A stretch of DNA of 36,793 nt from Curtobacterium sp. MCBA15_001 (GTDB taxonomy: Bacteria > Actinomycetota > Actinomycetes > Actinomycetales > Microbacteriaceae). Of the stretch, positions 27,201 through 36,128 are shown one piece after another. The stretch covers positions 1 to 36,793 of the forward strand of contig NZ_MJGI01000010.1 of the NCBI RefSeq assembly GCF_001864835.1, written 5' to 3'. The notes below the pieces were generated by a model. It was given only the letters and a program-made list of their open reading frames with translations, had not been told where the DNA came from and did not search any database. Position numbers and translations under genes: made by a program. Numbering within the stretch: the stretch's first letter is position 1; each line of letters begins with the position of its first letter.

Positions 27201-27637
27201 GGCTCGATCCCGCGCTGCGACTCTTCCTCGATCACCGAGGCGATCCGACGGAGCGCCTCGGGTGAGAGCTCGCCGGGGAAGGTGCGGGCCGCGAAACCGC
27301 TGACCCGGGCGGAGCGGAGCGATCGGACGAGGGCGAGCTGGGCGCCGATGCGCTCGGGGACGTCGCTGTCCTCGAGCAGGAAGAGCTCGTCGACCTCGAA
27401 GAAGCCGGCCAGCAGCTGGAGCAGCGCCGTGTCGCGGTTGCGGCGGCCGTCACCGGAGAGCATGTACGTCCACTTGGCACGCGAGAGCGACCCGCCGCGG
27501 GCGTCGACGTACTCCTCGATCTCGGAGAACGGCACAGGGGCCCCACGCTGGGACTCCTCGAAGTCGAGCAGCAGGTTGAGACGGCGAGCGAGCTCGGCTG
27601 CGTCCAGGGCGCCACCCTTGGGTTCCCGCGTCATCAT
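27197..27637 (-). CDS. EspR-like XRE-family HTH regulator
   Basis: A 146-residue regulator; the second of two adjacent ATGs would give 145. Residues 10-75 (LDAAELARRLNLLLDFEE, then EIEEYVDARGGSLSRAKWTY, then LQLLAGFFEVDELFLL) follow the M. tuberculosis EspR layout: a leading helix, the HTH with SLSR as in EspR-type MSAPYLSQLRSG, then the AxFF-V region. The C-terminal half also matches EspR's dimerisation region in pattern (LVRSLRSARVSGFAART, then LSPEALRRIASVIEE). First gene of the operon. It probably represses its own promoter and is a likely target of the adjacent peptidase. It starts 70 bases from the tRNA-Lys 3' end. Confidence 0.85.
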   Translation of the reverse strand: MMTREPKGGALDAAELARRLNLLLDFEESQRGAPVPFSEIEEYVDARGGSLSRAKWTYMLSGDGRRNRDTALLQLLAGFFEVDELFLLEDSDVPERIGAQLALVRSLRSARVSGFAARTFPGELSPEALRRIASVIEEESQRGIEP

Positions 27638-27651
27638 GCTTCCCCGCCCCC

Positions 27652-27670
27652 TCCGACGATCGAGCTCGGA
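27652..27670. promoter_or_regulatory. Candidate operator of the HTH-ImmA operon
   Basis: Inverted repeat TCCGA-N9-TCGGA with an inner CGATCG palindrome, 15-33 bases before the first ATG of the regulator gene. It would sit over the promoter; autoregulation is inferred from position. Confidence 0.35.
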
Positions 27671-27677
27671 TACACGA

Positions 27678-27701
27678 GAACCCCCGCCTGAGCGGGGGTT
27701 C
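27678..27701 (-). terminator. Terminator of the tRNA-Lys gene
   Basis: Perfect 10-base arms GAACCCCCGC / GCGGGGGTTC with a four-base loop, six bases from the encoded CCA end. Confidence 0.85.
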
Positions 27702-27707
27702 GTATCG

Positions 27708-27783
<76 letters not shown>

Positions 27784-27834
27784 ATGCCCGGGCTTCCCTG
27801 GGCTTCGTTGTGGTGTGTGCCGCAACGGGAATCA

Positions 27835-27840
27835 ACAATA
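27835..27840 (-). promoter_or_regulatory. Candidate -10 box for tRNA-Lys
   Basis: TATTGT on the minus strand (27840-27835), in a locally AT-rich patch, about 50 bases before the mature 5' end. A weak GTCACG lies 18 bases upstream. Confidence 0.4.
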
Positions 27841-27895
27841 GCATGGGTTCTGCGTGCTCGTGACCACCTCCGGGCACCGACCGAACAGGAGCACC

Positions 27896-28366
27896 ATGAC
27901 CGACCGTCTCGCCGCCGGCGACACCGCCCCCGACTTCACGCTGCAGGACCAGGACGGCACCGAGCACAGCCTCGGATCGCTGCGCGGACGCAAGGTCATC
28001 GTGTACTTCTACCCCGCGGCGTCGACCCCGGGCTGCACCACCGAGGCGTGCGACTTCCGCGACAACATGTCCTCGTTGCAGGCCGCCGGGTACGAGGTCC
28101 TCGGCGTGTCGAAGGACGAGCTCCCCGCGCTCAAGCAGTTCCAGCACGAGCAGGCACTGACCTTCCCGCTGCTGAGCGACCCCGACCTGGCCGTGCACAA
28201 GGCGTACGCAGCCTGGGGCGAGAAGAACAACTACGGCAAGGTCGTCACGGGCACGATCCGGTCGACGATCGTCGTCGACGAGGACGGCCGCGTCCAGCTG
28301 CCGCTCTACAACGTCAAGGCGACGGGTCACGTGGCCAGCCTGCGGAAGAAGCTCGGCCTGGTCTGA
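27896..28366 (+). CDS. bcp: Thioredoxin-dependent peroxiredoxin, Bcp/PrxQ type
   Basis: A 156-residue thiol peroxidase that reduces hydroperoxides. The ATG at 27896 follows AGGAG. An upstream in-frame ATG at 27854 lacks a ribosome binding site. The fold starts at GDTAPDFTLQDQDG. The peroxidatic cysteine is in TPGCTTEACDFRD and the second cysteine five residues later is the resolving one typical of the Bcp subgroup (C-X4-C). FPLLSDPDL follows. Divergent from the tRNA and convergent with the 28439-28873 gene. Confidence 0.95.
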   Translation: MTDRLAAGDTAPDFTLQDQDGTEHSLGSLRGRKVIVYFYPAASTPGCTTEACDFRDNMSSLQAAGYEVLGVSKDELPALKQFQHEQALTFPLLSDPDLAVHKAYAAWGEKNNYGKVVTGTIRSTIVVDEDGRVQLPLYNVKATGHVASLRKKLGLV

Positions 28367-28375
28367 TCCTCACGC

Positions 28376-28422
28376 ACAGGAGGCCCGGTGCCGGTCCCTG
28401 GGACCGGCACCGGGCCTCCTGT
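28376..28422. terminator. Perfect 23-base inverted repeat, bidirectional terminator
   Basis: Arms 28376-28398 and 28400-28422 are perfect complements with a one-base centre; the core is GGAGGCCCGGTGCC. It lies between the convergent stops at 28366 and 28439 and is the best-preserved member of the shared-core terminator family. Confidence 0.88.
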
Positions 28423-28438
28423 CTGTCTGCAGCTACGT

Positions 28439-28873
28439 CTACTCGACCGGACGGGCCAGCGCCGCCGTCACCGACTTCGACAGCACCAGGGTGATCGCGA
28501 CCAGCGCGGGCAGCAGGAGTGCCCAGCCGACCGCCGGCACCCGGAAGACACCCTGGAACGCGCCGATCGCCAGCGCGCCCTGCAGGACCTGCCAGACGAT
28601 GATGCCGCTGCGGACCCACGGGCGAGCGCGCCAGAGCCCGAGCGTCATCGCGCCGAGCCAGAGCGCCGCGATCGCCGTCAGGACGGTCAGCGCGATGCCG
28701 GAGGCGATGCTCGAGGCGGGCGAGACCACCACCTCGACGAGCAGCACCACCGTCGCCACGACGAGTGCCGCGAACTCGAGGGCGACCACCACGAGCAGGA
28801 CGAGCATCGCCCGGGAGCGGGGTTCCCGGCGCGACTCGTGCGGCTCGAACGGATTCGAGGTGGTCTCAGACAC
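28439..28873 (-). CDS. Four-helix membrane protein, function unknown
   Basis: A 144-residue protein. The GTG at 28873 is chosen because GGAGG lies eight bases upstream. The frame is open further back but has no such site. A polar N-terminus (about 1-25, SNPFEPHESRREP) precedes four hydrophobic helices (about 26-50, 53-75, 85-105, 112-135). Family not recognised with confidence; it resembles small actinobacterial DUF membrane proteins. Divergent from whiB1 across 263 bases. Confidence 0.75.
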   Translation of the reverse strand: MSETTSNPFEPHESRREPRSRAMLVLLVVVALEFAALVVATVVLLVEVVVSPASSIASGIALTVLTAIAALWLGAMTLGLWRARPWVRSGIIVWQVLQGALAIGAFQGVFRVPAVGWALLLPALVAITLVLSKSVTAALARPVE

Positions 28874-28897
28874 AGTGATCCTCCAGCATTGCAACCC

Positions 28898-28926
28898 TTG
28901 ATTTGGCCATATCAGTATGGAACGAT
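28898..28926 (+). promoter_or_regulatory. Candidate promoter for whiB1
   Basis: TTGATT (28898-28903) and AACGAT (28921-28926) with 17 bases between, in an AT-richer patch. It would give a 5' leader of about 200 bases for whiB1. Confidence 0.3.
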
Positions 28927-28975
28927 GTTCGAGGTCGTTTGGACGGCACGATGTGGTGTGCGTCTCCCGTGGTTC

Positions 28976-28996
28976 GATGCTCCTCCCCCGAGCATC
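28976..28996 (+). promoter_or_regulatory. Hairpin in the region upstream of whiB1
   Basis: Perfect seven-base arms GATGCTC / GAGCATC around a C-rich loop. If the upstream promoter is used this lies in the mRNA leader. Confidence 0.4.
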
Positions 28997-29053
28997 TGCG
29001 GGCGTCGGACTCTCCCCGCACGGTTTCCTCCCCACAGGATCCTCCCGTACGTC

Positions 29054-29067
29054 ACATGAGCATGTGC
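29054..29067. promoter_or_regulatory. Palindrome CACATG-AG-CATGTG before whiB1
   Basis: Perfect six-base arms, 70 bases before the whiB1 ATG. It could be a regulator site. It does not fit the CRP/GlxR consensus (TGTGA-N6-TCACA), though whiB1 is CRP-controlled in Mycobacterium. Confidence 0.4.
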
Positions 29068-29136
29068 AGAGTCCTCGAGCCCCGAACCACGGCCCCGGCC
29101 TGCCGTTCGAGCATCGACATCAAGGAGCACCACCAC

Positions 29137-29385
29137 ATGGACTGGCGTGACAAGGCTGCCTGCCTCACCGCGGACCCCGAGCTCTTCTTCCCCGTCGGGA
29201 ACACCGGGCCCGCCGTGGACCAGATCGAGAAGGCGAAGTCGGTGTGCGCCCGGTGCACCGTCACCGAGATGTGCCTGCAGTACGCCCTCGAGAACAACCA
29301 GGACTCCGGTGTCTGGGGCGGCCTGAGCGAGGACGAGCGTCGCGCGCTCAAGCGCCGCGCCGCTCGCGCCCGCCGCGCCTCCTGA
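29137..29385 (+). CDS. whiB1: WhiB1-type iron-sulfur transcription regulator
   Basis: An 82-residue Wbl protein that binds a [4Fe-4S] cluster. The ATG at 29137 follows AAGGAG. It begins MDWRDKAACLTADPELFFPVG, like M. tuberculosis WhiB1. The cluster cysteines are Cys9, Cys37, Cys40 and Cys46 (C-X2-C-X5-C for the last three), the same spacing as in WhiB1. GVWGG and a basic tail (RRALKRRAARARR) for DNA contact follow. In mycobacteria WhiB1 senses NO and partners the primary sigma factor. Its neighbour here, the PdtaS-type kinase, is also its neighbour in M. tuberculosis (Rv3219/Rv3220c). Confidence 0.96.
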   Translation: MDWRDKAACLTADPELFFPVGNTGPAVDQIEKAKSVCARCTVTEMCLQYALENNQDSGVWGGLSEDERRALKRRAARARRAS

Positions 29386-29398
29386 CGCAGCAGCACTG

Positions 29399-29445
29399 AC
29401 GACGACGCCCGTCGGGCCCCGCTGGGGCTCGGCGGGCGTCGTCGT
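29399..29445 (+). terminator. Terminator of whiB1
   Basis: Perfect 13-base outer arms (29399-29411, 29433-29445) plus an inner GCCCC/GGGGC stem, 14 bases past the whiB1 stop. Confidence 0.75.
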
Positions 29446-29526
29446 GTGCGGGGCGGACTGCGGCGGGCGGGCGGGCGGCGGCGGTGCGGACGGCGGGCGG
29501 CGGCGGGCGGCGGCGGCGCGGACTGC

Positions 29527-29594
29527 GTCCGCACAACCGGAAGCACACCGCACCACGGGACGACGTGGCGCGGTCTGCTTTCTGTTGTGCGGAC
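29527..29594. repeat. 68-base hairpin element, copy 1
   Basis: Outer arms GTCCGCACAAC / GTTGTGCGGAC are perfect. Overall arms of 31 bases pair at about 27 positions around a six-base centre. No flanking target duplication. Confidence 0.85.
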
Positions 29595-29732
29595 GGCACG
29601 GCGACCGCCTGGAGGGCCGGTGCCGGTCCGGCGGGGCCCGGGGCGGGCCTCCCGAGCGGTGCGTCGCACCCCCGCGCGGACGTCGCACCCCCGCGCACCG
29701 GGGCGCGATGTGCGCAGCGGGGTGCGGACCGC

Positions 29733-29800
29733 GTCCGCACAACCGGAAGCACACCGCACCACGGGACGACGTGGCGCGGTCTGCTTTCTGTTGTGCGGAC
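29733..29800. repeat. 68-base hairpin element, copy 2
   Basis: Identical in all 68 bases to the copy at 29527-29594, although the flanking parts of the 206-base unit have diverged. Confidence 0.85.
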
Positions 29801-29973
29801 GGCGCGGCGACCGCCTGGAGGGCCGGTGCCGGTCCGGCGGGGCCGGGCGGGCCTCCCGAGTGGTGCGTCGCACCCCCGCGCGAACGTCGCACCCCCAGAC
29901 ACCGGGGCGCGATGTGCGCCGCGGGGTGCGATGCGCGGAAGCGGGGTGCGGAACGCCGTGGCGCGGTGACCGT

Positions 29974-30017
29974 CTGGAGGGCCGGTGCCGGTCCGGCGGG
30001 ATCGGGCGGGCCTCCTG
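29974..30017 (-). terminator. Imperfect GGAGG...CCTCC hairpin after pdtaS
   Basis: Lies 4-47 bases past the pdtaS stop. The same sequence occurs inside both 206-base units (about 29611-29652 and 29817-29857), so the duplication seems to have carried along terminator-family sequence. Confidence 0.5.
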
Positions 30018-30021
30018 GCCG

Positions 30022-31521
30022 CTACGCGGCGGCGGTCTCCCAGCGGAACGGGATCGAGATCGTGACCTCGGTGCCGCTGCCGGTGAGCGTGTGCCAGTCG
30101 ATCGTGCCGCCGAGCTCGCCCTGGATGAGGGTGCGGACGATCTGCGTGCCGAGGCCGGAACCGACCTTGCCCTCGGGCAGCCCGACACCGTTGTCGCGGA
30201 CCTGGATCGACAGGTGGTCGTCGGAACGGTGGGCGACGATCTCGACCTCGCCATCGCGGCCGTCGAGTCCGTGCTCGACCGCGTTCGTGACGAGCTCGGT
30301 GAGGCCGAGGGCGAGCGGGGTCGCGGCCTCGGATGGCAGGACCCCGAACTCCCCCGTCTTCTTCGGGTGCACGGTGGTGTTGTGCGACGCGGCGACCTCG
30401 GTCACGAGCTTGAGGACGGAGTCGAAGACCTCGTCGAAGTCGACGTTCTGGCTGAGGCCGGTCGACAGGGTGTCGTGCACGACGGCGATCGCGGCGACCC
30501 GGCGCATCGCGTTCTGCAGCGACGTGCGGGCCTCGTCCGAGTGCGTCCGCCGTGCCTGGATGCGCAGCAGCGACGCCACGGTCTGCAGGTTGTTCTTGAC
30601 GCGGTGGTGGATCTCGCGGATCGTCGCGTCCTTGGTGATGAGCTCGCGCTCCTGGTGGCGCATCTCGGTGACGTCGCGGCAGAGGACGACGGCGCCGATC
30701 CGCTCGCCGTGGTCGCGCAGCGGGATCGAACGGAGGGTGACGGTGACGCCCTTCGACTCGATGTCGGCACGCCAGGGGGCTCGACCGGTGACCACGAGCG
30801 GCAGGGACTCGTCGACGTCGAGCTGCTGTCCGAGGAGCTCAGTGGTGACCTCGGCGAGGGACTTGCGCTCGAGTTCCTCCTCGAAGCCCATGCGGTTGAA
30901 GGCGCTCAGGCCGTTCGGGCTGGCGAACGTGACGATGCCGTTCGTGTCGAGTCGCAGCAGGCCGTCACTGGCACGCGGCGCGCCACGACGCGGGCCCGCA
31001 GGCGCACCGAGGTCGGGGAAGTCACCGGTGGCGATCATGCCGAACAGGTCGTTCGCACTCGCGGTGAAGTTGAGCTCCTGCCGGCTCGGCGTGCGGGACT
31101 CGTCCTGGTTCGAGTGCCGGGTGACGACCGCGATGGGACGGTCGGTCGTCTGCTTGCTCTTCGGGCTCAGGCGGCGCAGCACGGGGATGGCGCGCACGCG
31201 GGTCGGGGTGTCCTCGTACCAGTCGGGCTCGGCGGAGTCCACGACCCGGGACCCGGCGAAGCTCTCGGTCACCTGCTCGCGCCACTCCTCGCGGATCTCC
31301 TGCCCGACGATGTCGCGGTAGAAGAGCGTCGCTGCCGAAGACGGCCGAGCGTGGGCGACGGCGACGAAGGACCCGTCCTCGGCGGTCGGGACCCAGAGCA
31401 CCATGTCCGCGAACGACAGGTCGGCAAGCAACTGCCAGTCCCCCACGAGCAGGTGGAGCCACTCGACGTCCGCCTCGGAGGAGCGGCCTTGCGCGAGGAC
31501 GAGATCACTGAGGGTCGACAC
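30022..31521 (-). CDS. pdtaS: PdtaS-type sensor histidine kinase
   Basis: A 499-residue soluble kinase without membrane segments. The order is: N-terminal GAF-like domain (about 1-160); PAS domain (about 183-285, GLLRLDTNGIVTFASPNGLSAFNR); HisKA_2 dimerisation helix with the phospho-acceptor region REIHHRVKNNLQTVASLLR (His305/His306); and an HWE/HATPase domain with ELVTNAVEHGLDG, RDNGVGLP and GSGLGTQIV. This is the layout of M. tuberculosis PdtaS, which phosphorylates the ANTAR-type RNA-binding regulator PdtaR; PdtaR is not in this window. The GTG at 31521 has TAGACT six bases upstream and no ribosome binding site. Confidence 0.93.
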   Translation of the reverse strand: MSTLSDLVLAQGRSSEADVEWLHLLVGDWQLLADLSFADMVLWVPTAEDGSFVAVAHARPSSAATLFYRDIVGQEIREEWREQVTESFAGSRVVDSAEPDWYEDTPTRVRAIPVLRRLSPKSKQTTDRPIAVVTRHSNQDESRTPSRQELNFTASANDLFGMIATGDFPDLGAPAGPRRGAPRASDGLLRLDTNGIVTFASPNGLSAFNRMGFEEELERKSLAEVTTELLGQQLDVDESLPLVVTGRAPWRADIESKGVTVTLRSIPLRDHGERIGAVVLCRDVTEMRHQERELITKDATIREIHHRVKNNLQTVASLLRIQARRTHSDEARTSLQNAMRRVAAIAVVHDTLSTGLSQNVDFDEVFDSVLKLVTEVAASHNTTVHPKKTGEFGVLPSEAATPLALGLTELVTNAVEHGLDGRDGEVEIVAHRSDDHLSIQVRDNGVGLPEGKVGSGLGTQIVRTLIQGELGGTIDWHTLTGSGTEVTISIPFRWETAAA

Positions 31522-31527
31522 GGAACC

Positions 31528-31533
31528 AGTCTA
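31528..31533 (-). promoter_or_regulatory. Leaderless-type -10 box for pdtaS
   Basis: TAGACT on the minus strand (31533-31528), six bases before the GTG. Identical hexamer and spacing to the ilvD promoter. Confidence 0.5.
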
Positions 31534-31544
31534 GGTGCGGGCCG

Positions 31545-31554
31545 TTGTGGACAA
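31545..31554. promoter_or_regulatory. DnaA-box match between pdtaS and the Rv3235-like gene
   Basis: TTGTGGACAA; on the minus strand it reads TTGTCCACAA, a full match to the actinobacterial DnaA box TTGTCCACA. A poorer CCATCCACA lies at 31562-31570. They sit directly behind the pdtaS -10 box. Confidence 0.45.
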
Positions 31555-31589
31555 CTGCCCGCCATCCACAGGCCTGAGCGGATGGAAAA

Positions 31590-31595
31590 TAGGAT
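31590..31595 (+). promoter_or_regulatory. Candidate -10 box for the Rv3235-like gene
   Basis: TAGGAT, expected start near 31602, giving about 37 bases of leader to the GTG at 31639. Confidence 0.4.
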
Positions 31596-31638
31596 GTTGC
31601 ATGCCAAATACGCTCGGTCTTCTACGGAAGGGGCCGGC

Positions 31639-32133
31639 GTGGCGTGGGAAGCACAACGGATCGATGAGGATGCGGACGACCCGGGACGGAGGCACGGGCA
31701 GGCAGTGGTTGCGCGGGACTCGCGCGACCAGGTGGCTGACGTCGAGGTGGTGGTCGGCGACGGGGAGCGCGGGAGCGCGGTGGTGGCGACGGATCCCGGT
31801 GATCCGGGCCCGACGGCGAAGGCCCTCGCGCTGTGCGTGGCGGAGATCCTGACGGGCGCACGCGAGGTCGACAGCATCGCGCGGTGGGTCACCGAGGACG
31901 TGCATCGGCACCTGCAGCACCGTGCTGCGACCGCCGCGCGGGCCCGCTCGGTCGCCCGGCACCGAGGCAGCCGACCGAGCATCCACGTCGGGAGCGCGAT
32001 CGTCAGCCGACCGGCCGACGGGATCGCCGAGGTCAGCGTCGTCGTCCACACCCGGTCGCACGCTCGGGCGGTCGCACTGCGGCTCGAAGTCCGTGCCGGC
32101 CGGTGGCGGGCGACCGCGATCGGCATGCTCTGA
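31639..32133 (+). CDS. Rv3235-family protein, function unknown
   Basis: A 164-residue soluble protein. The GTG at 31639 is chosen for its GGAAGGGG ribosome binding site; in-frame ATGs at 31582 and 31594 lie upstream of or within the likely promoter. The first about 60 residues are charged and variable. The conserved part starts at KALALCVAEILTGAREVDSIARWVTEDVHRHL, continues through an Arg-rich stretch, and ends with AEVSVVVHTRSHARAVALRLEV and RWRATAIGML, a compact alpha+beta domain. Rv3235-family genes lie close to secA in actinobacteria, as here. Function unknown. Confidence 0.8.
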   Translation: MAWEAQRIDEDADDPGRRHGQAVVARDSRDQVADVEVVVGDGERGSAVVATDPGDPGPTAKALALCVAEILTGAREVDSIARWVTEDVHRHLQHRAATAARARSVARHRGSRPSIHVGSAIVSRPADGIAEVSVVVHTRSHARAVALRLEVRAGRWRATAIGML

Positions 32134-32235
32134 GGCGGGCGATGCGCCCAAGCGGGTGAGCGATGCGGGCGGGCGCCGCGGGCGGGCGCCGCGGGTGGGC
32201 GATGCAGGTGTGTATGCGGGTGGGCGATGTCGGCA
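32134..32235 (+). repeat. Short degenerate direct repeats GCGGGTGGGCGATGC
   Basis: Four or five near copies of GCGGGTGGGCGATG and two of CGGGCGCCGCGGG follow the stop of the Rv3235-like gene. This resembles the GC-rich low-complexity region after whiB1. Confidence 0.6.
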
Positions 32236-32246
32236 CGCACGAACGC

Positions 32247-32290
32247 GGACGGACCCGGCACTGCGCGACCGCGCAGCACCGGGTCCGTCC
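32247..32290. terminator. Hairpin terminator between the convergent Rv3235-like gene and secA
   Basis: Perfect 12-base outer arms GGACGGACCCGG / CCGGGTCCGTCC, a CA/CA mismatch, then CTGCGC/GCGCAG. It lies 24 bases past the secA stop. Confidence 0.8.
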
Positions 32291-32314
32291 GTCTGTCAGT
32301 CCGTTGCGGAGCGG

Positions 32315-35095
<2,781 letters not shown>

Positions 35096-35147
35096 GTGAA
35101 CTCCTTACGGGGTCGTCGCGCGCGGGTGGCGCGCCGATCAGCCAGTC

Positions 35148-35153
35148 ATGCTA
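35148..35153 (-). promoter_or_regulatory. Candidate -10 box for secA
   Basis: TAGCAT on the minus strand (35153-35148), expected start near 35141, leaving about 45 bases of leader with AAGGAG. Confidence 0.45.
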
Positions 35154-35193
35154 GCAACCCGCGCGGGCGGCCCGCTGGGAGCTGTGCCGTGGA

Positions 35194-35233
35194 ACGCGGT
35201 GTGCGCGGCCCGGACGGACCGCGCACACCGTGT
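35194..35233 (-). terminator. Hairpin terminator after hpf
   Basis: Perfect 12-base arms CGGTGTGCGCGG / CCGCGCACACCG, extended by three weaker pairs, 18 bases past the hpf stop. Confidence 0.75.
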
Positions 35234-35250
35234 TCGTCCTCGACCTGGAC

Positions 35251-35961
35251 TCAGGCGAGGACCTCGGCGGGTTCGGCCCGCTCGGCGGAGGCGTCGGAGG
35301 CGTCGGCGGCGTCGGTGCCGTCGAGCCCGATCACGCCGTAGTCCCAGCCCTTGCGCCGGTAGACCACGCTCGGACGGCGGGTCTCGGCGTCCACGAAGAG
35401 GTAGAAGTCGTGCCCCACCAGCTCCATGAAGTACAGCGCGTCGTCGACGGACATCGGCGCCGCCTGGAACACCTTCTCGCGGATGACGACGGGCGAGTAG
35501 ACCTCGTCCGCTTCCTCGCGCGCCTCTTCCTCGACGATGCTGATCGCACCGGTGGCGACGTCTTCGATGAGCTTGCCGTCGGCGGGGACGACACCCATCC
35601 CGTCGAAGGCCGTGCCCGACGCCTCGGCCACCGAGGTCGGACGGTGGCGTCCGCGGTGCACCTTCTTGCGGTCGCGTGCGCGACGCAGTCGCTCGGCCAT
35701 CCGCGCGAACGCCAGGTCGAACGCCGCGTACTTGTCGGACGCGGCGGACTCGGCGCGCACCAGCGGTCCGGGCCCGATGAGGGTCAACTCGACGCGGTCC
35801 TCGCCCTGGCTGCTGCCGCTCTTCTCGTGGTGGCGGCTGATGCGCACCTCGAACGCGAGGGCGCGGTCGGCGAGCACGTCGATCTTCTCGGACTTCTGTT
35901 CGACGTAGGTGCGGAATCGATCGGTCACTCCGACGTTCCGGCCCGTGATCGTCACGTCCAT
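35251..35961 (-). CDS. hpf: Long-form ribosome hibernation promoting factor
   Basis: Binds idle ribosomes and pairs them into 100S dimers. The ATG at 35961 (MDVTITGRNVGVTDRFRTYV) follows GGGAGCC and gives 236 residues. The N-terminal S30AE/YfiA domain (1-100) includes RVELTLIGPGPLVRAESAASDKYAAFDLAFARM. A linker with the basic DRKKVHRGRHRP follows, then the C-terminal dimerisation domain (about 168-222, SPVVIREKVFQAAPMSVDDA, then YRRKGWDYGVIGLD). This C-terminal domain marks the long form. The order comF-hpf-secA is conserved in actinobacteria. Confidence 0.95.
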   Translation of the reverse strand: MDVTITGRNVGVTDRFRTYVEQKSEKIDVLADRALAFEVRISRHHEKSGSSQGEDRVELTLIGPGPLVRAESAASDKYAAFDLAFARMAERLRRARDRKKVHRGRHRPTSVAEASGTAFDGMGVVPADGKLIEDVATGAISIVEEEAREEADEVYSPVVIREKVFQAAPMSVDDALYFMELVGHDFYLFVDAETRRPSVVYRRKGWDYGVIGLDGTDAADASDASAERAEPAEVLA

Positions 35962-36026
35962 GGCGGCTCCCATCCGTACTTCGGCGCGTCGCCTCCATCC
36001 GGCGATCAACAACGCCTTGACGGGAC

Positions 36027-36032
36027 ACGCTA
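36027..36032 (-). promoter_or_regulatory. Candidate -10 box for hpf
   Basis: TAGCGT on the minus strand (36032-36027), expected start near 36020, about 60 bases of leader to the hpf ATG. Confidence 0.35.
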
Positions 36033-36041
36033 GACCCGCCG

Positions 36042-36084
36042 GGGTGTCCGCGTCACGTGTCGGCGTGGCATCGGCCGGACACCC
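36042..36084 (-). terminator. Hairpin after comF
   Basis: Perfect nine-base arms GGGTGTCCG / CGGACACCC with a 25-base loop, 45 bases past the comF stop. The long loop makes it less certain. Confidence 0.4.
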
Positions 36085-36128
36085 ACCGGATGCACAGTGG
36101 CCACCGGGGGTTCACCCATGCGGGAGGC

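Larger units (their letters stand above)
29527..29938. repeat. Tandem duplication, period 206 bases, between whiB1 and pdtaS
   Basis: Two adjacent copies (29527-29732 and 29733-29938) with about a dozen differences by eye, followed by a partial third copy (about 29957-30017) at the pdtaS stop. Each full copy holds a 68-base hairpin, a GGAGG...CCTCC hairpin, and repeated GTCGCACCCC tracts. No convincing gene covers the 29386-30021 gap: reading frames are open on both strands only because GC content is extreme. The left flank (29446-29526) is nearly pure G and C. Confidence 0.9.

Noticed and set aside
27854..27895. Earlier in-frame ATG as start of the Bcp peroxiredoxin
   Set aside because: The 14 extra residues have no family counterpart, and the AGGAG site clearly serves the ATG at 27896.
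29527..29938. CRISPR array
   Set aside because: Only two and a half units of about 206 bases with no short regular spacers and no cas genes nearby.
28912..30254. Minus-strand frames across the 29.4-30.0 kb repeat region
   Set aside because: Repeated peptide blocks simply mirror the 206-base DNA duplication; no start signal.
29446..31580. Long plus-strand frame through the repeat region and opposite pdtaS
   Set aside because: Arises from extreme GC content and lack of stop codons; the encoded sequence is repetitive Arg/Gly/Ala and then a shadow of pdtaS. Only its last part (from 31639) is a real gene.
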